In this document: positions 33,950-43,572 of the stretch, piece after piece
How positions within the stretch are numbered: the stretch's first letter is position 1
Layout: each line of letters opens with the position of its first letter
NCBI RefSeq assembly: GCF_900104515.1
Contig: NZ_FNJL01000005.1
Location: forward strand, 1-64,000
Direction of reading: 5' to 3'
From: Paracidovorax cattleyae
GTDB taxonomy: Bacteria > Pseudomonadota > Gammaproteobacteria > Burkholderiales > Burkholderiaceae_C
Length of the DNA stretch: 64,000 nucleotides
Made by a program: the position numbers and the translations under genes
Notes under the pieces: model-generated
Database searches by the model: none
Told to the model about the DNA's origin: nothing
Seen by the model: only the letters and a program-made list of their open reading frames with translations

Positions 33950-34501
33950 ATGACCGCAGCTGCCGCCCCCGTGAAGAGCGTCCTGAACGAATCCAAGCAG
34001 ATCGAGCGCGCCGCCATGCTGATCCAGATGGGCGCCCGCATGCAGGTGCTGGAGTCGGAAACCTCCCTGTCGTACGAGCGGCTGATCCGTCTCTACAAGG
34101 AAATCGCGGGCAAGTCGCCTTCCAAGGGCCAGCTGCCGTTCTCCACCGACTGGTTCCTCACCTGGCAGGAGAACGTCCACAGTTCCCTGTTCCTGAACAT
34201 CTACGAGTACCTGTCCAAGGGCGTGAGCCTGGATTCCGTGGAACTGCTGACCAAGGCCTACCGGCTCTACAGCGAGCAGGTCGCCACCGCAGAGATCGAA
34301 CCCCTGCTGTCCTTCACCCGCGCATGGCGCCTCGTGAAGTTCGTGGATGCCGGTATGCTCACGCGCACCAAGTGTTCGCAGTGCGGCGGCCATTTCGTCA
34401 CCGAAATGTATGAAAATCCTCGCGCTTACACCTGCGGACTGTGCAATCCCCCGGCGCGCGCCGGCAAGAGCAAGTCGGCCGGCGCACTGATGCTGCACTG
34501 A
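33950..34501 (+). CDS. flhC: Flagellar transcriptional activator FlhC
   Basis: FlhC is the zinc-binding partner that gives the FlhD4C2 complex DNA specificity. The 183-residue protein contains the FlhC blocks SLSYERLIRLYKEIAGKSP, KGQLPFSTDWFLTWQENVHS and the zinc site with Cys142, Cys145, Cys162 and Cys165 (CSQCGGHFV, YTCGLCNPP). It follows flhD in the standard order. An intrinsic terminator lies 58 bp after the stop. Confidence 0.95.
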   Translation: MTAAAAPVKSVLNESKQIERAAMLIQMGARMQVLESETSLSYERLIRLYKEIAGKSPSKGQLPFSTDWFLTWQENVHSSLFLNIYEYLSKGVSLDSVELLTKAYRLYSEQVATAEIEPLLSFTRAWRLVKFVDAGMLTRTKCSQCGGHFVTEMYENPRAYTCGLCNPPARAGKSKSAGALMLH

Positions 34502-34558
34502 TCCCTTCCCGGGGCCCGAGCCCCCGGCACCATTTTTCCAACCGCGAGTTCCCCTTGT

Positions 34559-34583
34559 CCCGGCCCTGTGCCGGGATTTTTTT
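34559..34583 (+). terminator. Intrinsic terminator of flhDC
   Basis: CCCGGC (34559-34564) pairs with GCCGGG (34570-34575) around CCTGT and is followed by a long T tract (ATTTTTTT). It separates flhDC from the convergent lipoprotein genes. Confidence 0.85.
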
Positions 34584-34605
34584 GGGCGGCAGCCCGCGGG
34601 GGAGG

Positions 34606-35229
34606 TCAGCGCATGGACAGCAGGATGCGCACGTTGTCGTCCACGGGCACCACGTAGTCGTGGGCGGCCAGCACGGCATTGCCCTCGGGCCCCACCAGCT
34701 TCAGGCTCACGAACACCGATTGCGCCGTGGCGGCATAGGTGCCCACGACCACGGCCTGCGCGGCCTGCGCGCGGCTCACGTCCCGCACCTCGCGCGACAG
34801 CAGCAACTCGCCCTGCCCGGGCACCATCACCAGGTTCTGCCGCAGCTTCAGCTCCGTCACCCGCACGCCGCGCTGCACCAGGCGCCCGGCGATCTGCTCG
34901 GAGAAAAGGCGGCCCAGGCGCGACGCCTCGTCCAGCCGGTCGATGTGCACCAGCGTCGCCACCAGCACGGGCTGGCGCGGATCGAGCTGCGGCACCTGCC
35001 GCAGCAGCGCATCGGCCGCGGCCTGGTTGGTCTCCAGCAGCGACTCCGCCGGCGAGCCGCCCATGCCCAGCGCGCCCATCACGCCGCTGCCGCCAGCGGA
35101 CGGAGCGGCCGCGGCGCCATAGTAGTAGCGGGCACAGCCCGGCAGGCAGGCCGCGGCGGCCACCGCCAGGCCCATGCGCAGCCAGGCGCGCCGTGGCGCC
35201 TGCCGCAGGATGGAATCCGAGTTCTTCAT
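34606..35229 (-). CDS. FlgO-like outer-membrane lipoprotein
   Basis: The 207-residue protein has an N-terminal signal ending in a lipobox (AAACLPGC), so it is a lipoprotein. The body has the FlgO-type pattern: ADALLRQVPQLDPRQPVLVATLVHIDRLDEASRLGR, written here as adjoining blocks ADALLRQVPQL, VLVATLVHIDRLD and FSEQIAGRLVQRG, then QAVVVGTYAATAQSVFVSLKLV. FlgO homologues are outer-membrane proteins needed for flagellar assembly or motility in Vibrio, consistent with the convergent flhDC. Equally it may belong to the broader family of envelope lipoproteins with an FlgO domain. Its start overlaps the stop of the upstream lipoprotein gene. Confidence 0.75.
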   Translation of the reverse strand: MKNSDSILRQAPRRAWLRMGLAVAAAACLPGCARYYYGAAAAPSAGGSGVMGALGMGGSPAESLLETNQAAADALLRQVPQLDPRQPVLVATLVHIDRLDEASRLGRLFSEQIAGRLVQRGVRVTELKLRQNLVMVPGQGELLLSREVRDVSRAQAAQAVVVGTYAATAQSVFVSLKLVGPEGNAVLAAHDYVVPVDDNVRILLSMR

Positions 35230-35975
35230 GGCGCCACCACCTGCCAGGTCTTGACCGCCGGCGCGGGGCCGGCAAGGGACGGGGAAGCCAGCGGCGCGGG
35301 CGGCGGCAGGTACAGGGCCGCGTCGGCCTGGTCGATGAAATAGACGTCGCTCGTGCGGGCGAGGTAGCGGCCTTCGCTCTCCAGCGAGGTGGTAACGAGG
35401 ATCTCGGTCCGCGCCGGCCCGCGCGCCAGTCCCTGAGGTGTGGTGCCCGCGGCCACCGGAGCCGGCTGCGCAGCCAGCAGGTAATCGCCGTTTTCCATGG
35501 AGGCATCCCGTGCGACGCGCACGCCGTCGCCGAGCAGCACCGGCCGCGCGCCGTCGCCAGGGGGCGCCACGTGCTGCACCAGTTGGACGCCCACGGCGAG
35601 CCGCACGCCGGAAGGCTGCGTGGACAGCGCGAGGCCGCGCTCGACCAGATGGGTGATCAGCAGCGTCCGGAATCCGGCGACGAAGCCCGCCACGTCCGGG
35701 CCATCGGCCGCCGGCACCACATAGATCGGATGCGCCCCGGCGGGCCATTCGCGCAGCTTCACGGCCGTGCGCTCCGCGACGTCGGCGGCCAGCACGTCCC
35801 AGTGGTGCACGGCCCGCGCGGTCCTCTGCATGGACGGGGCATGCGCCGCGGGCTGCGGCAGGTCCGGGGGCGCCACGCAGCCGGCCAGCCCGGCGGTGCA
35901 CAACAGCGCCGCCACCAGCGACGGCCCGCTGCGGCGGGCGTTCGAAAATGGCGGAAATTCCGCAACGGGGGTCAT
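35226..35975 (-). CDS. Lipoprotein of unknown function, paired with the FlgO-like gene
   Basis: The 249-residue protein has a signal ending in the lipobox TAGLAGC and is preceded by AGGAAAGG on the minus strand. The start at 35975 is chosen over an upstream ATG for that reason. The mature part has a conserved-looking alpha/beta segment (IYVVPAADGPDVAGFVAGF, RTLLITHLVERGLALST, GVRLAVGVQLVQHV) and later RYLARTSDVYFIDQADAALY. No enzyme motif is seen. It overlaps the FlgO-like gene by 4 bp, so the two lipoproteins probably work together in the envelope. Confidence 0.7.
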   Translation of the reverse strand: MTPVAEFPPFSNARRSGPSLVAALLCTAGLAGCVAPPDLPQPAAHAPSMQRTARAVHHWDVLAADVAERTAVKLREWPAGAHPIYVVPAADGPDVAGFVAGFRTLLITHLVERGLALSTQPSGVRLAVGVQLVQHVAPPGDGARPVLLGDGVRVARDASMENGDYLLAAQPAPVAAGTTPQGLARGPARTEILVTTSLESEGRYLARTSDVYFIDQADAALYLPPPAPLASPSLAGPAPAVKTWQVVAP

Positions 35976-36203
35976 GCGCGCGCACCTTTCCTCGGAATGC
36001 ATGGGCTGGATGCTAACGGCCCCGCGCCGGGCAAATGGCCCGAACAAAGGCGCTTTCCCTGCCCAGTCCTGCGCCTGCCGCCACAACGCCGGCTGCGGCG
36101 CCGGACGAGCGGCGTTTCTGGGTTCGCCGACGGCGTCCTGCCGATGCCATGGCCGGGTGCCCGCCTACGCCCGGACGGGCTCCGGCCGCGCCACAATCCG
36201 CGC

Positions 36204-37511
36204 ATGCAGCTTTCCGCCCCCGCTCCGGACTCCCCGCCCGATACCACTGCCACGCGTGCCTCGGCGGCGCCGCCGCCTCCGGCAGGCGACCCTCCCGCCG
36301 AACCACCACCCGCGGGAGATCCCCCGCCCGCGTCGCCTCCCTCCGGCGATCCGCCCGCTCCCGCCCCGGGCCCCGCGGAGCCGCCCCCGCCGCCGTCCGG
36401 CGTCTCCGCCCCGCCCCTGGTGCTGCACATGCCGGTGGACGTGCGCAACCTCTCGCTGGCCCTGCTGGCCCTCTTCGCCGCCGTGGCCCTGCTCCACTGG
36501 GCCAGCGCCGTCTTCATTCCGCTGATGCTGAGCGTGCTGCTCACCATCGCGCTGCAACCCATCGTGACCGCGCTGCGGCGCTGGTATGTCCCGCGCTGGC
36601 TTGGCGCCGGCGTGCTGCTGCTGGGCATCGTGGGCGGCCTCGGCGGCACGGCCTGGTCGCTGTCGGACGGCGCGGCCGAACTGGTGGATTCGCTGCCCGT
36701 GGCCGCCCGCAAGGTGCGCGATGCCATGCGCTTGAACATGCGCGGCCCGAGCCCGCTCGACACCATGCAGAAGGCCGCCAGCCAGATCGAGCAGGCCGCC
36801 ACCGAGAGCATCCCGCCCCAGACGCGGCGGGGCGTGCAGCGCGTGGTGATCGAACGTGCGCCCTTCAACATCCGGGACTACGTATGGACCGGCACCATGG
36901 GCCTGGCATCGGCCGCGGGCCAGCTCACCGTGGTGGTCTTCCTCACCTTCTTCTCGCTCGCCTCGGGCAACCTCTTTCGCCGCAAGCTGGTGCGCATCGC
37001 GGGCCAGAGCCTCGAGCGCCGCAAGATCACCATGGAAGTGCTCGACGACATCACCGGGCAGATCCAGCGCTACCTGCTCGTGCAGGTGGCCACCAGCGTC
37101 CTGGTGGGCATCGGCACCGGCGTGGCCTATGCCCTGCTCGGGCTGGAAAACGCGGCCGTCTGGGGAGTGGTGGCCGGCGTGCTCAACCTCGCTCCGTATG
37201 TCGGCTCCATCGTCGTCACGGGTGCCTCCGCCCTCGTCGCCTTCCTGCAGTTCGGCACCGTGGACATGGCCCTGGCGGTCGGCGGCGCCTCCCTGCTCAT
37301 CCACACCATCGTGGGCAACCTGCTCACCCCCTGGCTCACCAGCCGCACCAGCCGCATGAGCCCCGTCGCGGTGTTCGTCAGCGTGCTGGCCTGGGGGTGG
37401 CTGTGGGGCTTGTGGGGGGTGTTGCTGGGGATACCAGTGATGATGGTGGTGAAGGCTGTGTGTGATCGGGTGGAGGATCTGAGGCCTATCGGGGAGTTGT
37501 TGGGGGATTGA
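36204..37511 (+). CDS. AI-2E-family (PerM/TqsA) membrane protein with proline-rich N-terminus
   Basis: The 435-residue protein starts with about 75 residues dominated by Pro with repeating GDPP units (PPPAGDPPAEPPPAGDPPPA), followed by a canonical AI-2E core. It has about eight membrane helices, LALLALFAAVALLHWASAVF first, the soluble stretch with TMQKAASQIEQAATES, then WGVVAGVLNLAPYVGSIVV and IVGNLLTPWLTSRTSRMSP, both family signatures. Members include TqsA (autoinducer-2 exporter), Na+/H+ antiporters and transporters of unknown substrate. The Pro-rich tail is probably a flexible cytoplasmic linker. The last 60 bases use unusually G-rich codons just before the palindromic element. Confidence 0.85.
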   Translation: MQLSAPAPDSPPDTTATRASAAPPPPAGDPPAEPPPAGDPPPASPPSGDPPAPAPGPAEPPPPPSGVSAPPLVLHMPVDVRNLSLALLALFAAVALLHWASAVFIPLMLSVLLTIALQPIVTALRRWYVPRWLGAGVLLLGIVGGLGGTAWSLSDGAAELVDSLPVAARKVRDAMRLNMRGPSPLDTMQKAASQIEQAATESIPPQTRRGVQRVVIERAPFNIRDYVWTGTMGLASAAGQLTVVVFLTFFSLASGNLFRRKLVRIAGQSLERRKITMEVLDDITGQIQRYLLVQVATSVLVGIGTGVAYALLGLENAAVWGVVAGVLNLAPYVGSIVVTGASALVAFLQFGTVDMALAVGGASLLIHTIVGNLLTPWLTSRTSRMSPVAVFVSVLAWGWLWGLWGVLLGIPVMMVVKAVCDRVEDLRPIGELLGD

Positions 37512-37539
37512 GGTTTTGGTTTTTGTTTTGGGGCGGGGG

Positions 37540-38236
37540 CCGGGTCTCGCCCCGGCGGGCGAGTTACTTTCTTTCGCTTCGCCGAAAGAAAGTAACCAAA
37601 GAAAGGGCGACCCTGCTGTCTGCGACCCCGTTCGCCCGATGGGCGAACGGGGCAACCTGGGGTGCTCGGGGGTGGGGTGTGCCGTGGAACTCGCTGCGCG
37701 CTTGCGCGCTACGCTCGGACAACCACGGCAAGTCAGTTCACGAAGCGGGCGTGTCCTTCGGCACGCCCGCCACCCCACCCCCTGCGCGCCCCAGGCGCAT
37801 CCAGAAGGGGTGACCCGGGCCTTCGCGTTGCTCGGCCCCAAGGCCGTCGCTGCGCTCGGCCAAAGCCCCAGCGCTCCGCCCCAGGAAAAACGGTGCGCGG
37901 TGCAACGCACTCGCGCACCCCGGGCCGAGCGAAGCAATGGCCCGTATGCGGCACCCCGCCCTCGTGGCTGCGCCGAGGAGCGCAGGAGGCAAGGCGCGCA
38001 GGCGTGCCGCAGGACACGCCTGCTTCGTGATCTGACTGGCTGCGGTTGTCCGAGCGCAGCGCGCCAGCGCGCAGCGAGTTCGCAGCCGCGCCTTGCCTCC
38101 GAGCACCGCAGGCTGCCCCCTTCGCCCCCAACGGGGCGAAGGGGGACGCAGACACCAGGGCTCGCCTTTTCTTTGCCTGCTTTCTTTTGGCGAAGCAAAA
38201 AAAAGCAGGTGCACCGCCGGGCGCACCCCCCGGCCC
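37540..38236. repeat. Giant imperfect palindrome, copy 2
   Basis: This is a near-copy of 17624-18332 in the same orientation relative to its left-end blocks (GCGAGTTACTTTC, GGGCGACCCTGCTGTCTGC, CGTGGAACTCGCTGCGCG, GGCGTGTCC). It also carries arm-to-arm symmetry. The left terminal hairpin is ACTTTCTTTCG paired at 37566-37593 and the right is CTGCTTTCTTTTG paired imperfectly at 38177-38208. The two copies differ by many substitutions and small indels, so they are not recent duplicates. Like copy 1 it lies between two convergent genes (stop at 37511 and stop at 38248). Confidence 0.85.
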
Positions 38237-38247
38237 CCGGCCAAAAA

Positions 38248-40521
38248 TCACCCCAACAACGCCCGCGCAGCCCCCTCGATCACCCCGATCTGCCGGCACA
38301 CCAGCGCCAGCTGCGTCTGCAGGATCCGCAGCGTTTCCGCAGAGACGTCCGCCACGCCCCCATCCCCCCGCAGCGCCATGGCATCCGCCGCCTGCTCCAG
38401 CGACTCCGCCAGCGCCCGCGCGCGTCCGGCATCCTCCAGCGCCGCGCCTTCCTGCCGGCGCAGTGCAGCCGCCAGCGCCTCCAGCCGCCCGGCCGCATGC
38501 GCCCCGGCCTCCTGGGCCAGGTCCGCGGCAGGCCCTGCAGGCCCCGCCCGGTGCGCGCCCAGTGCGGAGAGATAGCTCAGCAGGGTGTGCGAGGCCACCA
38601 GCATGCGCATGCCGGCCAGCGAATGCGAGCGCACGTGGCGCGGCTCCTGCAGCAGGTGCGAGAGGGTGGTGGAAAACGCCGCATCCGCGTTGTGCGCGTT
38701 GCGCCGCGCGAGCCGGTAGTCCAGGTCGTCGGCCTTGCCGGCGGCGTACTGCGAGAGGATCTCGCGCAGGTAGTGGGCATGCGCGGCCAGGGCCTGGGCC
38801 GCCACGGCCGCCAGGCGGCGCCCTTGCCAGTCCGGCAGCACCCACAGCATCGCCACCGCGGCGATGGCGCTGCCGATCATGGTGTCCATCAGGCGCGGCA
38901 GGATCAGCCCGTGCGCCGCGCCGGTGGCCTGGTTGAAGCACATGAGCACCAGCAGCGTGATGGCGGCCGTGGCCGTGAGGTAGTGGCTGGTGCGGGTCAC
39001 GAAGAACAGCACCCCCGCCGCCACGGCGAAGAGCGCCTGCAGCGGCAGGCTGGGGAACAGGCGCAGCAGCGCCCAGCCCACGACCAGGCCGACGGCCGTG
39101 CCGGCGATGCGCTGCGCCACGCGCGACAGCGTCGCGCCATAGGTGGGCTGGCACACGAACAGCGTGGCCAGCGGAATCCAGTAGCCGTGCACGGGATCGA
39201 TCAGCTGCATCACGCCATGGCCCGCCGCCAGGGCCAAAGACAGCCGCGCTGCGTGCCGGAAGAGCGGCGAGCCGCGGTGCAGCTGTGCCCGCACGCGGCC
39301 CCACGCATCGGCCAGCGAGCGCGGGGAGCGGTCCAGCAGGCTGCTGTCCCCCGCCCGCTCCCCGCCGTCGGGATGGGTCGCGGCGTCGAACTGCGCATCC
39401 AGCGTGGCGAGGTTGCGCGCCAGCGCGCGCAGGCTGCGCAGGGGGCGCTGCCATTCGGCCCGGTCCTGGGCTTCCAGGTAGGCGATGGCGTCGCGGAGAT
39501 CGGCCATGGCCCGCGCCACGGCCCCGTCCCGCTCGAAAGGCTGGTGCATCTGCAGCGCATGGGCGATGCGCGCGCATTCCACGCCCTGCAACTGCAGGAC
39601 GCGCTGGCAGCGGTAGAGCACGTCGCTATGGAACAGCACGTCCGCCCACTCGTTGTAGTGGTGGTGCGAGGAGCTGGCGCGCTCGTGGATGTCCTGCGCG
39701 ATGAAATAGAGATTCAGGTGCCGCAGCATCCGCCCCGTGGGCAGGGCACGCGCGCCGGCGCCCCAGCGGCTGAAGATGCTCTCCTTCGTGGCGTTGAGGG
39801 CCGCCACCAGGCGGCCGTTCGTCTGCGCCAGCGCCAGGCGCCGCCGCTCCACGTCCACGCCGCGCACCGGCTCGAACAGGCTGGCCTTGAGCCGCAGGTA
39901 GGCCCCCAGCTGGTCGTAGAGCCCCGCCAGGTTCTGCCGCACCCGCTGGTGCGGGAACGCCGCGCACCACAGCAACGACAGCAGCGCATACCACGCGGCG
40001 CCGGACAGCAGCAGCAGCGGCACCTGCCACGGGCCGCCGGCCGGCACATGCCCGGCCACCGAGCCGGGCGAAGCGCTGATGGCCGCATAGAGCGCCAGGA
40101 TCACGGTCGCCGAGGCGATGGCCCGGTAACGCTCGCCGATGGCACCCAGCATGGTGAAGCCGAACGTCGAACATGCCAGCCCCGCCACGAACCACGCCGG
40201 ATGGGGAAGCAGCAACTGCACCGAGAACGCCGCGAGCGCGAAGCACGCGAGCATGACCAGCGCCGCGCGCAGGCGCCCGCGCCAGCTGTCGTCGGTTTCG
40301 GCGATCGCGCTGGCGATGATGCCCAGGAAGATCGGCGTCACCAGCGCCACCTGGTCGCGCCACCAGCACAGCGCCATCGCGCCGCTCAATGCGATGAAAA
40401 CGCGCAGGCTGTAGACGAAGGCATCCTGCGCCCACAGCCGGCGCAGCCAGCCGGCACGGCCGCGCTCCGCCGCCGGCCCGGGCGCCGCGGCCATCGTGGT
40501 TGTCGTTGTTCTCGGTTCCAT
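38248..40521 (-). CDS. FUSC/YccS-family integral membrane protein
   Basis: The 757-residue protein has the YccS layout: an N-terminal block of about six helices (FVYSLRVFIALSGAMALCWW, ALVTPIFLGIIASAIAETDD), a central cytoplasmic region, and a second helix block (ARLSLALAAGHGVMQLIDPV, YWIPLATLFVCQPTYGAT, GTAVGLVVGWALL). The tandem halves are typical of the aromatic-acid-exporter-like FUSC superfamily. The transported compound is unknown. It is transcribed away from ppc, which lies 82 bp upstream on the same strand. Its 3' end faces the palindromic element. Confidence 0.88.
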   Translation of the reverse strand: MEPRTTTTTMAAAPGPAAERGRAGWLRRLWAQDAFVYSLRVFIALSGAMALCWWRDQVALVTPIFLGIIASAIAETDDSWRGRLRAALVMLACFALAAFSVQLLLPHPAWFVAGLACSTFGFTMLGAIGERYRAIASATVILALYAAISASPGSVAGHVPAGGPWQVPLLLLSGAAWYALLSLLWCAAFPHQRVRQNLAGLYDQLGAYLRLKASLFEPVRGVDVERRRLALAQTNGRLVAALNATKESIFSRWGAGARALPTGRMLRHLNLYFIAQDIHERASSSHHHYNEWADVLFHSDVLYRCQRVLQLQGVECARIAHALQMHQPFERDGAVARAMADLRDAIAYLEAQDRAEWQRPLRSLRALARNLATLDAQFDAATHPDGGERAGDSSLLDRSPRSLADAWGRVRAQLHRGSPLFRHAARLSLALAAGHGVMQLIDPVHGYWIPLATLFVCQPTYGATLSRVAQRIAGTAVGLVVGWALLRLFPSLPLQALFAVAAGVLFFVTRTSHYLTATAAITLLVLMCFNQATGAAHGLILPRLMDTMIGSAIAAVAMLWVLPDWQGRRLAAVAAQALAAHAHYLREILSQYAAGKADDLDYRLARRNAHNADAAFSTTLSHLLQEPRHVRSHSLAGMRMLVASHTLLSYLSALGAHRAGPAGPAADLAQEAGAHAAGRLEALAAALRRQEGAALEDAGRARALAESLEQAADAMALRGDGGVADVSAETLRILQTQLALVCRQIGVIEGAARALLG

Positions 40522-40603
40522 TCACGCTGCCTTCGCCGCCAGTGTCCATGCACGGCGCCATCGCGCGCCGGCACCATCGCGAGCAAGAAGCAGGCCCGCG
40601 TCC

Positions 40604-43459
40604 TCAGCCGGTATTGCGCAGCCCCGCGGCGATGCCGTTGATGCAGATGTGGATACCGGTCTGCACGCGCTCGCTGCCTTCGCCCGCGCGCCAGCGCCGC
40701 ACCAGTTCCACCTGCAGGTGGTGCAGCGGATCGATGTAGGGAAAGCGGTGCCGGATCGAGCGCGCCAGCGCCGTGTTGTGCGCCAGCCGCTGCCGGTCGC
40801 CCGTGATGCGCGCCAGCGCGTCCACCGTGCGCTGCCATTCGGCCTCTATCGCGCCGAACACCTTGCGGCGCAGGCGCGCATCCGCCACCAGTTCGCTGTA
40901 GCGCGACGCCAGGGCCAGGTCGCTCTTGGCCAGCACCATGTCCATGTTGGACAGCAGCGTGCGAAAGAACGGCCACTGCCGGTACATCTTCTGCAGCAGC
41001 GCCATGCGCGCCTTCGGATCCTCGCCTGGCGCCTTCACGAAGGCCTCCACGGCCGCGCCGAAACCGTACCAGCCCGGCAGGGTGAGCCGGCACTGCCCCC
41101 AACTGAACCCCCAGGGAATGGCGCGCAGGTCCTCGATCTTCTGGCTCGGCTTGCGCGAGGCCGGGCGCGAGCCGATGTTGAGCTCGGCGATCTCCCGGAT
41201 CGGCGTGGAATTGAAGAAATAGTCGGCGAAGCCCGGGGTGTCGTACACCAGGGCGCGGTAGGCCGCCATGCTCGCCTGCGAGAGTTCGGCCGCGGCATCG
41301 TGGAAGGCCTTGGTGGCAGGCTTGGTGGGCTGCAGCAGCGTGGCCTCCAGCGTGGCCGCCACCAGGGTCTCCAGGTTGCGCCGGCCGATCTCCGGGTTGG
41401 CGTATTTGGAAGCGATCACCTCGCCCTGCTCCGTCAGGCGGATCTGCCCGCGCACCGTGCCTGGCGGCTGCGCCAGGATGGCCTGGTAGCTCGGCCCCCC
41501 GCCGCGCCCCACCGTGCCGCCGCGCCCGTGGAAGAGCCGCAGGCGGATGCGGTGGCGCGACTCCAGCACATCGAACAGTTCCACCAGCGCGATCTCGGCG
41601 CGGTAGAGCTCCCAGTTGCTGGTGAAGATGCCGCCGTCCTTGTTGCTGTCGGAGTAGCCCAGCATGATGTCCTGCTCGGCCCCGCCGCGCTGCACCATGG
41701 CCGCGAAGCCCGGCACCTCGTAGAGCGCGCTCATGATGGGCCGGGCATTGCGCAGGTCGCCGATGGTCTCGAAGAGCGGCACCACGATCAGGTCGGCGCG
41801 TGCATCGGGCCCGTCCAGCGTGCCATGCATCAGGCCCACTTCCTTCTGCAGCAGCAGCACCTCGAGCAGGTCGCTCACCGTCTCGGTGTGGCTGATGATG
41901 TAGTGCCGGATGGCCTGGGCGCCGTAGCGCTCGCGCATGTGCCGCGCGGTCTCGAAGATGGCGATCTCGCCGCGTGAGTGCTCCGAATATTCCGCCCCTA
42001 CCACGCGCAGCGGACGGGCGTCGCACAGCAGGCGCACCAGCAGCGCCTGGCGCGCGTCCTCCGGCAGGGCCGCGTAATCGGCCTCGATCCGGGCCGTGGC
42101 CAGCAGTTCCGCCACCACGCGCTCGTGCTGGTCGGAGCTCTGCCGCAGGTCCACCGTGGCCAGGTGGAAGCCGAACACCTCCACGGCCCGCACCAGCGGA
42201 TGCAGCCGCTGCGCCGCCAGCGGCGCCCCGCGGTGCGACCGCAGCGAGGCCTCGATGACGCGCAGGTCCGCGAGAAACTCCGAGGCGTCGCCATAAGGGT
42301 TCTGGGGCGCCACGGCATGGCGCGCCGCCTCGCCGCCCGTCAGTTCGCGCAGCGTGGCCGCGAGCCGCGCATAGATGCCGGTGAGCGCGCGGCGGTAGGG
42401 CTCGTCCTGGCGGTGCTCGCTGGTGTCGGGTGAGCGCTCGGCGAGCTGCTGCATCTCGGGAGAGACCTGCACCAGCCGGGCCGACAGCGACAGTTCGCCG
42501 CCCAGGTAATGCACCTCGGTCAGGTAGTGGCGCAGGGCCACCTCGGCCTGGCGACGCAGCGCCAGCTCCAGCGTTTCGGCGCTCACGTTGGGGTTGCCAT
42601 CGCGGTCCCCGCCGATCCACTGGCCCATGCGCAGGAAGCTCGCCACCGGCTGGCTGCCCAGCGCCCGCTCCAGGTCCTCGTACAGGCGCGGGATCTCGCG
42701 CAGGAAGGTCGATTCGTAATAGGAAAGTGCGTTCTCGATCTCGTCGGCCACCGTGAGCTTCGTGTAGCGCAGCAGGCGGGTCTGCCACAGCTGCGCGACT
42801 CGGGCGCGCAGCCGCGCCTCGTTGGCCGCCAGTTCGCGCGGCGTGAGCGCGTCGCGCGTGGACTTGTAGAACAGCCCCCGCGCCTGGATCTCGTCGCGCT
42901 CGGCCAGCAGTTCGGCGATGTCGCGCTCCGCATCCAGGATGCTCTTGCGCTGCACCTCCGTCGGGTGCGCGGTCAGCACCGGCGAAACGTAGCTGCGCGC
43001 CAGCGTCTGCGCCACCGCGCGCGGCGCGATGCCCGCCCAGCGCAGCCGGGCCAGCGCCACTTCGATGCTGCCCTCCTGCGTGCTGCCGGCCCGCTCGTGC
43101 ACGGTGCGGCGCCGGATGTGGTGCCGGTCCTCGGCCAGGTTCGCCAGATGGCTGAAATACGTGAAGGCGCGGATCACGCTCACCGTCTGGTTGCCCGACA
43201 GGCCCTTGAGCAGCTTCTTGAGCGCCTTGTCCGCCTCCTGGTCCGCATCGCGGCGGAACGCCACCGACAGCTTGCGCACCTGCTCCACCAGGTCGTAGGC
43301 AGCCACGCCCTCCTGCTCGCGGATCACATCGCCCAGGATGCGCCCGAGCAGGCGGATGTCCTGGATCAGCGGCTGGTCCTTGTCGGCGCGGCGTCCGGGC
43401 GACGGGGCGGCCTGCGGCTCGGACACGGAATCGGTCTTGCGGGAAGGCGTCGCATTCAT
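40604..43459 (-). CDS. ppc: Phosphoenolpyruvate carboxylase
   Basis: This enzyme adds bicarbonate to phosphoenolpyruvate to form oxaloacetate and so replenishes the TCA cycle. The 951-residue length fits the bacterial form. Signatures seen are [15 protein letters not shown] with the catalytic His, the [20 protein letters not shown] motif and the catalytic loop [20 protein letters not shown]. The C-terminus ends RNTG, as in other PEP carboxylases. It is divergent from hemC across 113 bp. Confidence 0.97.
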   Translation of the reverse strand: MNATPSRKTDSVSEPQAAPSPGRRADKDQPLIQDIRLLGRILGDVIREQEGVAAYDLVEQVRKLSVAFRRDADQEADKALKKLLKGLSGNQTVSVIRAFTYFSHLANLAEDRHHIRRRTVHERAGSTQEGSIEVALARLRWAGIAPRAVAQTLARSYVSPVLTAHPTEVQRKSILDAERDIAELLAERDEIQARGLFYKSTRDALTPRELAANEARLRARVAQLWQTRLLRYTKLTVADEIENALSYYESTFLREIPRLYEDLERALGSQPVASFLRMGQWIGGDRDGNPNVSAETLELALRRQAEVALRHYLTEVHYLGGELSLSARLVQVSPEMQQLAERSPDTSEHRQDEPYRRALTGIYARLAATLRELTGGEAARHAVAPQNPYGDASEFLADLRVIEASLRSHRGAPLAAQRLHPLVRAVEVFGFHLATVDLRQSSDQHERVVAELLATARIEADYAALPEDARQALLVRLLCDARPLRVVGAEYSEHSRGEIAIFETARHMRERYGAQAIRHYIISHTETVSDLLEVLLLQKEVGLMHGTLDGPDARADLIVVPLFETIGDLRNARPIMSALYEVPGFAAMVQRGGAEQDIMLGYSDSNKDGGIFTSNWELYRAEIALVELFDVLESRHRIRLRLFHGRGGTVGRGGGPSYQAILAQPPGTVRGQIRLTEQGEVIASKYANPEIGRRNLETLVAATLEATLLQPTKPATKAFHDAAAELSQASMAAYRALVYDTPGFADYFFNSTPIREIAELNIGSRPASRKPSQKIEDLRAIPWGFSWGQCRLTLPGWYGFGAAVEAFVKAPGEDPKARMALLQKMYRQWPFFRTLLSNMDMVLAKSDLALASRYSELVADARLRRKVFGAIEAEWQRTVDALARITGDRQRLAHNTALARSIRHRFPYIDPLHHLQVELVRRWRAGEGSERVQTGIHICINGIAAGLRNTG

Positions 43460-43572
43460 GCGGAAAAGTCTCCTGGAGGCGCCCCGGCGGAAGGACGGGT
43501 GCTGCGGCGCAGCATGCTAGCATCCCCGCCAGGCCCGCCGAGCCTTCCGCCCGCCCGGCCTGGAACACTGCG

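Noticed and set aside
37560-38210. Long frames crossing the second palindrome copy and neighbouring genes
   Set aside because: They run antisense to or out of frame with clear genes and have shadow composition (Arg/Ala/Pro/Gly-rich).
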